This document shows, piece by piece, positions 17,689 through 27,055 of a DNA stretch of 50,487 nt (its first letter is position 1; every line of letters begins with the position of its first letter). The stretch is from Kiritimatiellia bacterium. Lineage in GTDB: Bacteria; Verrucomicrobiota; Kiritimatiellia; RFP12; UBA1067. The position numbers and the translations under genes were made by a program. The stretch is taken from NCBI GenBank assembly GCA_017454745.1, contig JAFTCL010000052.1:1-50487 (forward strand). The letters run 5' to 3'. Below the pieces are notes generated by a model. It was not told the origin of the DNA and did no database searches. It was given only the letters and a program-made list of their open reading frames with translations.

Positions 17689-18453
17689 ATGCAGATTTTC
17701 ATTTTCGACACCCCCGAGGCGGCCAGCCGCGCGGCAGGTGAATACGTCAACGCAGAGATTCGCAAGAACCCGAAACTCGTGCTTGGTCTGGCGACCGGCA
17801 GCACCCCGCTGGGTCTGTACAAGGAAATGGCCGAAGCCTGCAAAGCCGGTCTTGACTACAGTCAGGTCCGTTCATTCAACCTTGACGAATATTACGGGCT
17901 GCAACCCGACCATCCGCAATCTTACCGCCGGTTCATGAACGAGAACCTCTTCGACCATCTCAACATCGACAAGGCCAACACCCGCGTCCCGGACGGCACC
18001 GCAGCCGATCCCGCGGCGTTCTGCGCCGAATACGAAGCCGCCATGAAGGCAGCCGGCGGCGTTGACATCCAGGTTCTCGGCATCGGGTCGGACGGGCACA
18101 TCGGCTTCAACGAGCCGGGTTCTTCGCTCGTCTCCCGCACCCGCGTGGTGGCTCTTACGCCGCAAACCATCAGCGACAACGCCCGCTTCTTCGAAAAGGC
18201 GGACGATGTTCCCCGCAAGGCGATCTCCATGGGCGTCGGAACCATTATGGAGGCAAAGACCTGCCTCATGCTTTGCTTTGGCGCCAACAAAGCCACTGCG
18301 GTACAGGGCATGATCGAGGGCGGCATCACCCAATTCAATCCCGCCTCTATCCTCCAGATGCACCCGGACACCCGCGTGTATCTTGACGAGGCGGCCGCCT
18401 CCAAGCTTACGCTGAAGGACTACTACAAGTGGGCCGGTTCCTGCGGTCTGTAA
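17689..18453 (+). CDS. nagB: Glucosamine-6-phosphate deaminase
   Basis: Converts glucosamine-6-phosphate to fructose-6-phosphate and ammonia, the last dedicated step of amino-sugar use. I chose ATG 17689 (MQIFIFDTPEAA), which follows AAAGGG; the in-frame start at 17647 has no ribosome site. The 254 residues carry LGLATGSTPLGLY, FNLDEYYGL, GIGSDGHIGFNEPGSS and KAISMGVGTIMEAK, the full NagB pattern at the usual length. It is separated by a hairpin-bearing 99-base gap from the debranching enzyme on the same strand. No nagA is present in the window. Confidence 0.96.
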   Translation: MQIFIFDTPEAASRAAGEYVNAEIRKNPKLVLGLATGSTPLGLYKEMAEACKAGLDYSQVRSFNLDEYYGLQPDHPQSYRRFMNENLFDHLNIDKANTRVPDGTAADPAAFCAEYEAAMKAAGGVDIQVLGIGSDGHIGFNEPGSSLVSRTRVVALTPQTISDNARFFEKADDVPRKAISMGVGTIMEAKTCLMLCFGANKATAVQGMIEGGITQFNPASILQMHPDTRVYLDEAAASKLTLKDYYKWAGSCGL

Positions 18454-18480
18454 CCCCCTACCCCGCTGTGCGGAATTAAA

Positions 18481-18538
18481 ACGGAAGGTTGAAAAGTTGT
18501 GCGTTCGGTATGGCTTTTCAACCTTTCAACTTTTCCGT
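18481..18538 (+). terminator. Long inverted repeat between nagB and the debranching enzyme
   Basis: ACGGAA (18481-18486) pairs with TTCCGT (18533-18538). Inside it GGTTGAAAAG (18487-18496) pairs perfectly with CTTTTCAACC (18514-18523), leaving a nine-base bulge TTTCAACTT. It may attenuate transcription between the genes; no long T-run follows. Confidence 0.4.
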
Positions 18539-18552
18539 CCGCATTCTGAACC

Positions 18553-21500
18553 ATGAATCTTAGCCAATCACCACAACCGGGCGAATTCCTGCTGCGCTGG
18601 GCCGGAGACGTGCTTGAAGTTTCCCTTGTCTCCGACAGCGATATACCGGGCCGCGCCATGTTTCGCACCAATATCGGGCGGGCCGCTATCCGGCGGCGTG
18701 AGCTGATTGACTTTACAGAGTGCGGCGAACCCATCTTGGCCCGCGATTGGCACGACATACCGATGGAAAAGGCGGCGCCCGGACGCTACACGGCCAGGAT
18801 CCCGCTTTTGGAGACCGGTATTTTTTCAGGGAAAGCCTGCTTCTTCCCGGTGGGCGGCGACGACACCCCGGTTTGGCCGGAGGGCGAGAACCTCCGTATT
18901 AAAGTTGAACCGGCGCACACCGCCGCCGCCAACACCATGTACACCGCTTTTGTGCGGCAATTCGGCGCCAACCTCACGCTTGCCGCCAGTTCCACCGACT
19001 TTAAAGAAACCGAAGAAACGCTCAGCGCAGCCGGCTACACGGTGATTCCGCCGTCCGGGACTTTTCGCGACTTGAAGGCGCGTCTGGACGACATCATGCG
19101 CGAAATGGGCTTCGGCATCATCCAACTTCTGCCTATCTTCCCCGTGCCGACCACCTTTGCCCGTATGGGCCGTTTCGGCTCGGCTTTCGCCGCCCGCGAT
19201 TTTCTCTCGGTTGACCCCGCTTTGGCCGAATTCGACCGGCACGCCACACCGCTCGATCAATTCCGGGAGCTGGTCGATGCGGTTCACGCCCGCAACGGCA
19301 CGTTATTCCTCGATCTTCCCGCCAACCACACCGGTTGGGCCGCCACCATGCAAACCCACCATCCCGAATGGTACCGCCGCCAGCCGGACGGCGGTTTCGC
19401 TTCGCCCGGAGCTTGGGGCGTGACTTGGGAAGATCTGGTGGAACTCGACTACCGCGACCCGGAACTGCGCGCCTACATGGCGGAGGTTTTTCTCTTCTGG
19501 TGCAGACAGGGCGTGGACGGTTTCCGCTGCGACGCCGGTTATATGATTCCCGCCGAAACCTGGGGTTACATCGTGGCTCGGGTCCGGGAAAGTTATCCCG
19601 ACACGGTTTTCATGCTGGAAGGTTTGGGCGGAAAAGTAGAAACCACCCGGCAACTGTTGTCGGAATCGAATCTGGACTGGGCATATTCCGAACTGTTCCA
19701 AACCTACAACCGCGAGGCGATGGAATGGTACCTTCCCCAAGCGATTGAACTGTCCGAAACCTGCGGGCCGCTGATCCATTTTGCCGAGACCCACGACAAT
19801 AACCGTCTGGCCGCCAATGGGGCGGTTTACGCCCAGATGCGAGTACAACTCTCGGCACTGCTCTCCCACTGCGGAGCGTTCGGAATCGCCAACGGCGTTG
19901 AGTGGCTGGCCACGGAAAAGATTGACGTCCACGGGGCTTCCGCGTTGAACTGGGGTTCGAGCGTAAACCTGGTTGAACCAATCAGCCGACTGAACCGGTT
20001 GCTCTCATGCCACCCCGCGTTCGGCCCCGGCGCCAGAATGCGCATGATTCAGACTGGCGGCGACAACGTTCTGGCGGTGGCACGCCAAACCGGACAAAGC
20101 AATCCCCTGCTGGTGCTGGTAAATCTAGAGTGCGGTTCACGACAGCGGGTGCATTGGCATACCCAAAGTTTCCCCGCCAACGCGGCGATTGATCTCCTTA
20201 CCGGCGAAACTGTAGATTCCGCCGCCAACGGATTCTGCGACCTTGAACCCGGACAATGCCGTTGCCTGTCCGTCGATCAGGAAGCCGACGCAATCGCGGC
20301 CAAGATTCAGTCCCCCGACGCGCCGGACATCTCCGCCATTGAACGCCGCCGCACCAATCTAATGGCGATGCAGGTTTGCCAATGGTTAGCTACCGATTTC
20401 CTCTGCAAATCGCCGCCCGACACTCTGGGCGCCGACATGACGGCGGATCCGGTTGGGTTCTGCGCCCGCGCCAACGGCGGTTTCCCCAATTGCGTGGTCT
20501 GGAATTGGCCGACCGACACACGGCGACAAGTGCCAGTCCCCAACGGCAGTCTTTTGTTAATTTTGTCCGACCACCGTTTCCGCGCCGAACTCTCCGCCGA
20601 CGACGCCAATCCGTCCAACGGAAGCGCCGTGAAACGGGGCGATTCCGGCTGGATGATGTTCCTGCCGGTGGCGGCCGCCGCCGGTACCAACCGGACTTTA
20701 GGCGGTGCGGTCAGGAAACTGACGGTAACCGTATTCACTCCGGACGGAATCCGACGCACCGACTCCGAAATTCTGGCGTTGCCGGAACCGGAGAATGTCC
20801 GGATCCGGGTTTCCGCCACCGGGTGCGAGGTGCGCGAGGACTCGCTGCGTTGCCAAGCCTGCAATACCGAAGACAAAGCACGGCTGCACCCATACGCCTT
20901 CACCACCCTGCACACCGCACTGTCCAATCCGATCGGGGCAATGGCTTACACGCGGGCAGCCTGGGGCGAAGTCCGCAGCCAATATGACTGCCTGCTCGGC
21001 ATCAATCCCGACCCAAAGGTGCCGGCCGACAAAATGGTTTTCTGGACATCTTGCCGCGCTTGGCTACGGTTCCGCGGCTACTCGCATGAGATCGACGAAT
21101 CTTGCCTCACCCGGTTTTGCGCCGACCCGGCCGGACGTTTCGCCGACTGGATCTTCGACATCCCGTGCGGCATGGGCAAACGGGTTGCGCTGACTTTCCG
21201 GCTGGAGCTGGCGGTTGACGCCAATTTGTCGCGGCTGACCATCACGCGGCAGAAATGCACTAAAAATGACGGGGGACGACTGGCCGATTCCGAAGAAGTT
21301 ACCGTTGTGCTGCGTCCGGACGTGGAATGGCGCAGTTTCCACGACAAAACCAAGGCGTACGCCGGAGCCGAACAAAGTTTCCCCGCCGCCGTACACGCCA
21401 CCGGAGACGGATTCAGTTTCACCCCGCCCGGTGCCCCCGGCGGGCTTGGAATGAGAATCACCGGCGGGGCGTTCCATCAAGAATCGCAATGGCGTTACAT

Positions 21501-22866
21501 GTGCCCGCATCCAGAAGAATTCGAACGGGGTCTGGGCGGGGATAGCGACTGTTTCAGCCCCGGCTGGTTCGAACTCCCGCTGACGGGCGGCGCAAAAGAG
21601 CGGTTGTTGGGCGGAATCGGTTACACCGGCGAATTCAACGCCCCGACCACGCCATCCGTTCCCGCAGTAAACCCGCTTCCATTGGATATTGCCTGTTCAT
21701 CCGCGCTGTCGCTGTATATCGTAAACCGCGATGCCTTAAAAACCGTTATCGCCGGTTATCCGTGGTTCCTCGACTGGGGACGCGACACGCTGATTGTTTT
21801 GCGGGGAATGATTGCCGACGGACGCACCGCCGACGCCTTGGCGGTACTGCGCGAATTCGGGAGGTTTGAGCAACGCGGAATGCTGCCCAACATTATTCAC
21901 GGCAATACCGTTGGCAACTGGGACACTTCCGACGCGCCGCTGTGGTTCTGCGTCGCGGCTGGAGATCTGGCTGGAAAATCGGCCGCGGCGACCGTTTTCA
22001 ACGCCAGCTGCGGCGAGCGTTCGTTGCGCGACGTGGTGCAGTCGATTCTGGAAAACATTCTTTCCGGTACCCCGAACGGAGTGAAGGCCGATCCCGACAG
22101 CGGACTGGCGTTCAGCCCCCCGCACTTCACTTGGATGGACACCAATTATCCCGCCGGAACCCCGCGCGAGGGTTACCCGGTGGAAATACAAGCCCTGTGG
22201 ATCGCGGCGTTGCGATTGGCGGCAAAGCATATCGATCCCAAGTGGACACAACTGGCAGACAAGGCATCCCAATCTTTATCCGCGCTCTTCCCGCGCCCCG
22301 GCGGCGGATTGCACGATTGTCTGCGGGCAAAGCCAAACTGCCCGGCATCCGGCGCGGAACCGGAGGACACGGTTCGTCCCAACCAATTGCTGACGGTGAC
22401 ACTGGACGTGCTTAATGACCGCGAACTCGCACGGGAGGTGGTCGGATCCTGCGGACAATTGCTGATTCCAGGCGCAATCCGCTCGTTAGCCGATCTGCCG
22501 GTGAGTGCTGACATGGGAATCTGGCGCGATGGCAGGCTGCTCAACAACCCGCACGCGCCTTATGCTGGACATTACCGCGGTGATGAGGACACCTTGAGGA
22601 AACCCGCCTACCATAACGGAACCGCCTGGTCATGGATGTTCCCGCTGTTCGCCGAAGCGTTGTTCAAATTATACGGCAAAAAGGCCCGCAATTACTGCGG
22701 TTCTTTGCTGACTTCGGCGGCATATCAAATGAACCGGGGCGGCTGCCTATGCCACATTGCGGAGATTTTCGATGGTGACTCCCCGCACTTTGCACGGGGT
22801 TGCGCGGCGCAGGCGTGGGGAATGTCGGAACTGCTGCGGGTTTGGAAACTTTTGAACCGGAAATAA
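18553..22866 (+). CDS. Bifunctional glycogen debranching enzyme (GH13-type transferase plus amylo-1,6-glucosidase domain)
   Basis: This 1437-residue protein has two catalytic halves. Residues about 165-430 are a GH13-type barrel: DLPANHT at 254-260, GFRCDAG with nucleophile Asp327, MLEG with acid/base Glu356, and ETHDNN with His414-Asp415. From about 1065 to the end is a GDE_C/GH133-like (alpha/alpha)6 domain with FLDWGRDTLIVLRG, WMDTNYP and YPVEIQALW. The order matches the indirect debranching enzymes of the eukaryotic AGL type: 4-alpha-glucanotransferase, then amylo-alpha-1,6-glucosidase. No signal peptide is seen, so it should act on stored glycogen in the cytosol. No strong ribosome site precedes the ATG, so the exact start is less sure. 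Only pncC follows, 14 bases on. Confidence 0.88.
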   Translation: MNLSQSPQPGEFLLRWAGDVLEVSLVSDSDIPGRAMFRTNIGRAAIRRRELIDFTECGEPILARDWHDIPMEKAAPGRYTARIPLLETGIFSGKACFFPVGGDDTPVWPEGENLRIKVEPAHTAAANTMYTAFVRQFGANLTLAASSTDFKETEETLSAAGYTVIPPSGTFRDLKARLDDIMREMGFGIIQLLPIFPVPTTFARMGRFGSAFAARDFLSVDPALAEFDRHATPLDQFRELVDAVHARNGTLFLDLPANHTGWAATMQTHHPEWYRRQPDGGFASPGAWGVTWEDLVELDYRDPELRAYMAEVFLFWCRQGVDGFRCDAGYMIPAETWGYIVARVRESYPDTVFMLEGLGGKVETTRQLLSESNLDWAYSELFQTYNREAMEWYLPQAIELSETCGPLIHFAETHDNNRLAANGAVYAQMRVQLSALLSHCGAFGIANGVEWLATEKIDVHGASALNWGSSVNLVEPISRLNRLLSCHPAFGPGARMRMIQTGGDNVLAVARQTGQSNPLLVLVNLECGSRQRVHWHTQSFPANAAIDLLTGETVDSAANGFCDLEPGQCRCLSVDQEADAIAAKIQSPDAPDISAIERRRTNLMAMQVCQWLATDFLCKSPPDTLGADMTADPVGFCARANGGFPNCVVWNWPTDTRRQVPVPNGSLLLILSDHRFRAELSADDANPSNGSAVKRGDSGWMMFLPVAAAAGTNRTLGGAVRKLTVTVFTPDGIRRTDSEILALPEPENVRIRVSATGCEVREDSLRCQACNTEDKARLHPYAFTTLHTALSNPIGAMAYTRAAWGEVRSQYDCLLGINPDPKVPADKMVFWTSCRAWLRFRGYSHEIDESCLTRFCADPAGRFADWIFDIPCGMGKRVALTFRLELAVDANLSRLTITRQKCTKNDGGRLADSEEVTVVLRPDVEWRSFHDKTKAYAGAEQSFPAAVHATGDGFSFTPPGAPGGLGMRITGGAFHQESQWRYMCPHPEEFERGLGGDSDCFSPGWFELPLTGGAKERLLGGIGYTGEFNAPTTPSVPAVNPLPLDIACSSALSLYIVNRDALKTVIAGYPWFLDWGRDTLIVLRGMIADGRTADALAVLREFGRFEQRGMLPNIIHGNTVGNWDTSDAPLWFCVAAGDLAGKSAAATVFNASCGERSLRDVVQSILENILSGTPNGVKADPDSGLAFSPPHFTWMDTNYPAGTPREGYPVEIQALWIAALRLAAKHIDPKWTQLADKASQSLSALFPRPGGGLHDCLRAKPNCPASGAEPEDTVRPNQLLTVTLDVLNDRELAREVVGSCGQLLIPGAIRSLADLPVSADMGIWRDGRLLNNPHAPYAGHYRGDEDTLRKPAYHNGTAWSWMFPLFAEALFKLYGKKARNYCGSLLTSAAYQMNRGGCLCHIAEIFDGDSPHFARGCAAQAWGMSELLRVWKLLNRK

Positions 22867-22880
22867 CGGCGGGGTGAAGT

Positions 22881-23384
22881 ATGCCCGATAAAAACGCGAT
22901 TTCCCTTGAAAACAAAACGACGGAGCTGGCGAACAAGGTGGTTGCCGCCGCAAAAAAACAAGGCAAGTGGCTCGCGTGCGCTGAATCCTGCACCGGGGGA
23001 TTGGTCGGCGGCGCCATCACCGCCGTGGCGGGAAGTTCGGAGGTCTTTCTGGGCGGAATCATCAGTTATGACAACCGCGTCAAGGAACAGGTGTTGGGCG
23101 TTCCGAACGCGGTGTTGCGCAGCGTTGGCGCGGTCAGCCCCGAATGCGCGGCCGCAATGGCCAACGGCGCACGCACCGTCACCGGTTCCGACATCGCGGT
23201 GTCCACCACCGGCATCGCCGGTCCCGGAGGCGGCTCCGCCGCCAAGCCGGTGGGGCTGGTATATTTCGGTCTGGCCGCCCCCGGACGCACCACAGCCCAT
23301 CGTCGACTTTTTTCCGGCGACCGCGCCGCCATAAGGGAACAGGCGGTGCAGTTTGCGTTGGAGTTGCTGCTTGGCGCGATTTAA
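22881..23384 (+). CDS. pncC: CinA C-terminal-type nicotinamide-nucleotide amidase
   Basis: Family members deamidate nicotinamide mononucleotide to nicotinate mononucleotide for NAD recycling. The 167 residues contain AESCTGGLVGG near 34-44, GIISYDNRVK, GAVSPECA and TTGIAGPGGG, all diagnostic of the CinA C-terminal domain. The N-terminal MoCF domain of full CinA is absent, as in stand-alone PncC proteins. A GCGGGGTGA ribosome site precedes the ATG. Its TAA overlaps the convergent HAD gene's stop by four bases, in the sequence TTAA. Confidence 0.92.
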   Translation: MPDKNAISLENKTTELANKVVAAAKKQGKWLACAESCTGGLVGGAITAVAGSSEVFLGGIISYDNRVKEQVLGVPNAVLRSVGAVSPECAAAMANGARTVTGSDIAVSTTGIAGPGGGSAAKPVGLVYFGLAAPGRTTAHRRLFSGDRAAIREQAVQFALELLLGAI

Positions 23385-23977
23385 GCCAAAAGAGTTGGCA
23401 ACGTTGAAACGCGGCGCATCGGAACCGGTGGCCGGTAAGTCTGGTTCCAAGGCCGGTTGAATACCATAATGCCGACGCCGGGAAGTTTTTTAGCCAGCAG
23501 GTCAAGCGCGGTCGGCGAATCGTCTATCGCCACGTCAAAACCCATGCAGACCAAATCGTCCGGGGAATAATTGGCGGGTAAGCCACAGACGGCGGGAGAA
23601 GGTTTTGTCCGCCCGTATTTGTCGAGATGAATCAACGGCAATTCAGACAACCCGTAACTGTCCAGCCACGCTCTGGAACCGCGATGGCAAGACGGCGGGC
23701 GGCCGGTCACCACCACCACCTCGTGGCCGCCGGCGATCCAGCCGCGAATGGCCTCCACCGAACCTACCGTGGCCGGCAACGCCGCCAGATAATCATCGTT
23801 GTGGGCGTGGCTCATCAATTCTTCCAGCTCGCGATCCGAAAGCGAAAACGCCTCCTGCAAATCGAAAGTGGTTATCTCTTGATATGCAACCTTGCATCCG
23901 AACAAAGAAGCCGCCAGTCCCGACAGGCAGCTGGCGGTTTCGCAAAGCACATCGTCAAAATCGACAAAAACCCTCAT
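23381..23977 (-). CDS. HAD-superfamily phosphatase, 5'-nucleotidase-like
   Basis: I chose the ATG at 23977, which overlaps the dapL stop (TAATG); an upstream extension inside dapL is spurious. The 198 residues start with VFVDFDDVLCE, the HAD nucleophile motif I (DxDxx). VVVTGRPPS follows as motif II, a Lys in DKYGRTKP, and DVAIDDSP as the acidic motif IV. The small alpha cap and overall length fit the deoxyribonucleotidase-like HAD group, but the substrate is unknown. It is the last gene of the purA operon and meets pncC tail to tail. Confidence 0.8.
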   Translation of the reverse strand: MRVFVDFDDVLCETASCLSGLAASLFGCKVAYQEITTFDLQEAFSLSDRELEELMSHAHNDDYLAALPATVGSVEAIRGWIAGGHEVVVVTGRPPSCHRGSRAWLDSYGLSELPLIHLDKYGRTKPSPAVCGLPANYSPDDLVCMGFDVAIDDSPTALDLLAKKLPGVGIMVFNRPWNQTYRPPVPMRRVSTLPTLLA

Positions 23978-25197
23978 TACAGAATTTTTTGGATGCGAGC
24001 CATCGCCTGTTCCACATTCTCGCGGCTGTTGAACGCGCTGATGCGGATGAACCCCTGCCCCATCTTTCCGAATCCCGCGCCGGGGGTGGTAACCACCTGA
24101 GCCTCGTTGAGCAGCCGATCGAAGAACGCCCAAGAATCACCGCGGATATTGACCCAGACATACGGGCTGTTGTCGCCGCCGGCAACCTCGAACCCGGCCT
24201 TGGCAAAACCTTTCTTGATGATTTTGGCATTCTTCAGGTAAAAGTCCGTGAGGGCTTTGGTCTGCTTCTTGCCGTCACGCGAGAACACCGCCTCGGCGGC
24301 GCGCTGGACCGGATAAGAAACGCCGTTGAATTTGGTGGTGTGGCGGCGGTTCCACATCGGGTGCAACGGCACGGCGTCACCCTTCCGGGTATAAGCCGCC
24401 ACAGAGCGCGGCACAACCGTATAGGCGCAACGGGTACCGGTAAAACCTGCGGTCTTGGAGAAACTGCGGAACTCAATCGCGACCTCGCGGGCGCCGTCGA
24501 TCTCGTAAATGCTGTGCGGAATGGATTTGTCGCGGATAAACGCCTCATAAGCCGCATCGAACAGGATCAGCGCCCGGTTCTTGCGGGCGTATTCCACCCA
24601 GGCGGCAAGTTGATCACGGGTAGCGGTGGCGCCGGTCGGGTTGTTCGGGAAACATAGATAAACCAGATCAACCGGCTCCGGAGGCGGCGCGGGGACAAAA
24701 CCGTTCTCCTGGGTGCTGTCCAGGTAATGCAACCCGGAGTAACGGCCGCCAACGTTTTTACCGGTACGGCCGGCCATCACGTTGGTGTCGACATAAACCG
24801 GGTACACCGGATCCGGAACCGCGACGGAAATTTTGTCCGCGAACAGCTCCTGGATGTTGGCGGTATCGCATTTGGCTCCGTCGCTCACAAAAATCTCGTC
24901 AGCGTCGACATCCGCTCCGCGACACCGGAAATCGTTTTTAGCGATCGCCTCGCGCAGGAAATCGTAACCCTGCTCCGGACCGTAGCCGCGAAACGTCTCG
25001 CGCTTCGACATCTCGTCCACCGCCCGGTGCATAGCCTCAATACAGACCGGCGGCAAAGGTTCGGTGACATCGCCGATGCCCAAACGGATCACGGGTTTAT
25101 CGGGATTGGCCTGCTGGTAAGACTTGACGCGCTTGGCGATTTCGGAAAAAAGGTACGACGCCTGCAATTTGGCGTAATTTTCATTGACACGTATCAT
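23977..25197 (-). CDS. dapL: LL-diaminopimelate aminotransferase
   Basis: Converts tetrahydrodipicolinate directly to LL-diaminopimelate in one PLP-dependent step, bypassing the succinylase and acetylase routes. The 406 residues open with [18 protein letters not shown] and carry [22 protein letters not shown] and CFPNNPTGA, the characteristic DapL text. Lys248 in [12 protein letters not shown] is the predicted PLP lysine. GGAGAG precedes the ATG. It overlaps the upstream acyltransferase stop by four bases (ATGA). DapL is typical of PVC bacteria, plants and some others, which supports the taxonomic guess and implies a meso-DAP cell wall or lysine synthesis. Confidence 0.97.
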   Translation of the reverse strand: MIRVNENYAKLQASYLFSEIAKRVKSYQQANPDKPVIRLGIGDVTEPLPPVCIEAMHRAVDEMSKRETFRGYGPEQGYDFLREAIAKNDFRCRGADVDADEIFVSDGAKCDTANIQELFADKISVAVPDPVYPVYVDTNVMAGRTGKNVGGRYSGLHYLDSTQENGFVPAPPPEPVDLVYLCFPNNPTGATATRDQLAAWVEYARKNRALILFDAAYEAFIRDKSIPHSIYEIDGAREVAIEFRSFSKTAGFTGTRCAYTVVPRSVAAYTRKGDAVPLHPMWNRRHTTKFNGVSYPVQRAAEAVFSRDGKKQTKALTDFYLKNAKIIKKGFAKAGFEVAGGDNSPYVWVNIRGDSWAFFDRLLNEAQVVTTPGAGFGKMGQGFIRISAFNSRENVEQAMARIQKIL

Positions 25198-26126
25198 GCT
25201 TTACTCTCCTGATTCTTGGGTTTCTTTACCGGGGTCAGAACCCAGCGTTTGTTGTACCAAAACCACTGTTCGGGGGTTTCACGAATCGCCCGGTCCACAA
25301 TGTCGAGAACTTCCGAAGTCAACCGTTTCGCTTCTTCCTCTTTGGCCAGCGAAGGATCGGGATAAAGCGTGGGGAACCGGGTAAAAACGTGCTTCGTCCA
25401 TCCCTCACGACGGAAAATCGCCGGAACGATCGGAACATTGGACGCAATGGCAAACATGGCCATGCCGCGCCCGGCGTTGAGGGTTCCGCCCAAGAACGGC
25501 AATTCCAAATCCGGGGTCTTCATGCGCACATCGGGCAAAATGGCCAGCACTTTGCCCGACCGCAACATCTTGATCATCTGCTTGAGCATCGAGCTGCCGC
25601 TGCCGCGTTCCAACACCGTCATGCCGCATTCGCGCTGCCGGTTCATCCAATCGTTCACCAGCGGGTTTTTCTGTTTTGCGGCGACGCTGAACATCTCCAC
25701 CCCGAAAATTGCGCAAGCCCAGCCGGCGAGATCCCAGTTGCCGCAATGCGGCACCGCGATCACCGCGCCCTTGCGCTCCGTCACCAGCTGATGGACGTAC
25801 GGTATTGCGTCGGAAAAATCGGGGATGTGACGCTCAACCCATTTCCGGTTTATTTTATGGGCGCGCATCATCTCGATGGCGTTAAACACGATATTGCGCA
25901 ACGAAAGCCAAGCGATCTTACGCACCCGTTCATTAGGGGTGTCGGCGCCAAGCACAAAACGTATCCGGCGGAAAGTTTCCTTGCGACGGAAGCGGAGCAC
26001 ATGAAACGCGAATCCGGCCACACACCATCCGAGAAACAGCGCCGCCCAGTATGGCAACACATTCAAAGGCCAGGAAACCGCCCTAAGCGCGCAATATTCA
26101 AAAATGTGCTTAAAACTATATTTCAT
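25194..26126 (-). CDS. Lipid-A-type lysophospholipid acyltransferase (LpxL/HtrB family)
   Basis: The 310 residues match the LpxL/HtrB/MsbB acyltransferase layout. There is an N-terminal membrane anchor (about 18-45, [18 protein letters not shown]). The catalytic HX4D motif is HCGNWD, with His127 and Asp132. [22 protein letters not shown] and the C-terminal [11 protein letters not shown] follow. The family adds secondary acyl chains to lipid A at the inner membrane, implying an outer membrane; the exact acyl position cannot be read from sequence. It lies 15 bases after cdsA and is coupled to dapL by a four-base overlap. No strong ribosome site is visible. Confidence 0.87.
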   Translation of the reverse strand: MKYSFKHIFEYCALRAVSWPLNVLPYWAALFLGWCVAGFAFHVLRFRRKETFRRIRFVLGADTPNERVRKIAWLSLRNIVFNAIEMMRAHKINRKWVERHIPDFSDAIPYVHQLVTERKGAVIAVPHCGNWDLAGWACAIFGVEMFSVAAKQKNPLVNDWMNRQRECGMTVLERGSGSSMLKQMIKMLRSGKVLAILPDVRMKTPDLELPFLGGTLNAGRGMAMFAIASNVPIVPAIFRREGWTKHVFTRFPTLYPDPSLAKEEEAKRLTSEVLDIVDRAIRETPEQWFWYNKRWVLTPVKKPKNQESKA

Positions 26127-26141
26127 GCGTGATTGCTCGAA

Positions 26142-27035
26142 CTAAAATTTCGCCAGCTGCAAGAAAAGGTAAAACACCGCCGGGGCAAAAACCAAACTGT
26201 CAAACATGTCAAGAATTCCGCCCAGCCCAGGCAACAACACTGAAGAGTCTTTAGTGTCGGCATCGCGTTTGATGCGCGATTCCACCAAATCGCCGAACAG
26301 CCCGACCAAAGCCAGAACAACACCCAAAACCGCTGCGACAGGGTATGGCAACGTCTTCAACGGTCCGCCCGGCACCCAGGCGTAGGTGTGCGCCAGCCAA
26401 GTCAACAGCAGACTCACCAAAATGGCGAAAAGGAATCCACCGAACATTCCCTCCCAAGATTTCTTCGGCGAAACCTGCGGAATGAGCTTGTGCTTGCCGA
26501 AGGGGATTCCAAAGGCAAAACCGCCGACATCGTTGAACTTAACCACCGCCGCCACAAAGAGCGCCAGATAGATGCCGGTACGGTCGGGTGCGATTTGCGC
26601 GTAACCGTTTGCGCCCCATTGCGCGATGCGGATCAGGAAGGTGAACATCACCGGGAGGTAGAAGAAACCGAGCAACGTAACCGCTGCGTACTCCACCGGG
26701 CGGTCTTGCTTCATGAAAAGCACCCTGGCCAGAAAAACCCCGACCAGCATAACCAACACCGGCACTGACGCCTGCGGCAGAAAACCGCCGGCGGCGGCGG
26801 CAACCGGCGGCGAAACCGCGTAACACCACGTCAACCACAGCGTTCCGAGGGAAATCCCCCACGCGGGGGAACAGCTGAAACGGGTCCGCCCGGCACTAAG
26901 CATTTTGTAAAACTCGGCTTGACAGATACCGGACATCGCCGCCATAACCAAAAACAGCATCCATCCCGGCATGAACCGCAACGCAGCCAGCCAAACCGCC
27001 CCAACCAAAAGCCCCGCCAATACCCTGTGCAACAT
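26142..27035 (-). CDS. cdsA: Phosphatidate cytidylyltransferase
   Basis: Makes CDP-diacylglycerol from phosphatidate and CTP in the inner membrane. The 297 residues are highly hydrophobic with seven or more membrane segments. The conserved blocks SPKKSWEGMFGG and ESRIKRDADTKDSS...LPGLGGILDMFDS are present near 190-280. The usual signature reads P-G-H-G-G and D-R-x-D; here the His is Leu and the Arg is Met, an atypical but not obviously disabling pattern. A GGGAG site precedes the ATG. It lies 20 bases downstream of uppS, the common uppS-cdsA pairing. Confidence 0.93.
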   Translation of the reverse strand: MLHRVLAGLLVGAVWLAALRFMPGWMLFLVMAAMSGICQAEFYKMLSAGRTRFSCSPAWGISLGTLWLTWCYAVSPPVAAAAGGFLPQASVPVLVMLVGVFLARVLFMKQDRPVEYAAVTLLGFFYLPVMFTFLIRIAQWGANGYAQIAPDRTGIYLALFVAAVVKFNDVGGFAFGIPFGKHKLIPQVSPKKSWEGMFGGFLFAILVSLLLTWLAHTYAWVPGGPLKTLPYPVAAVLGVVLALVGLFGDLVESRIKRDADTKDSSVLLPGLGGILDMFDSLVFAPAVFYLFLQLAKF

Positions 27036-27055
27036 TAAAAACTCCCGTCGTTAGA

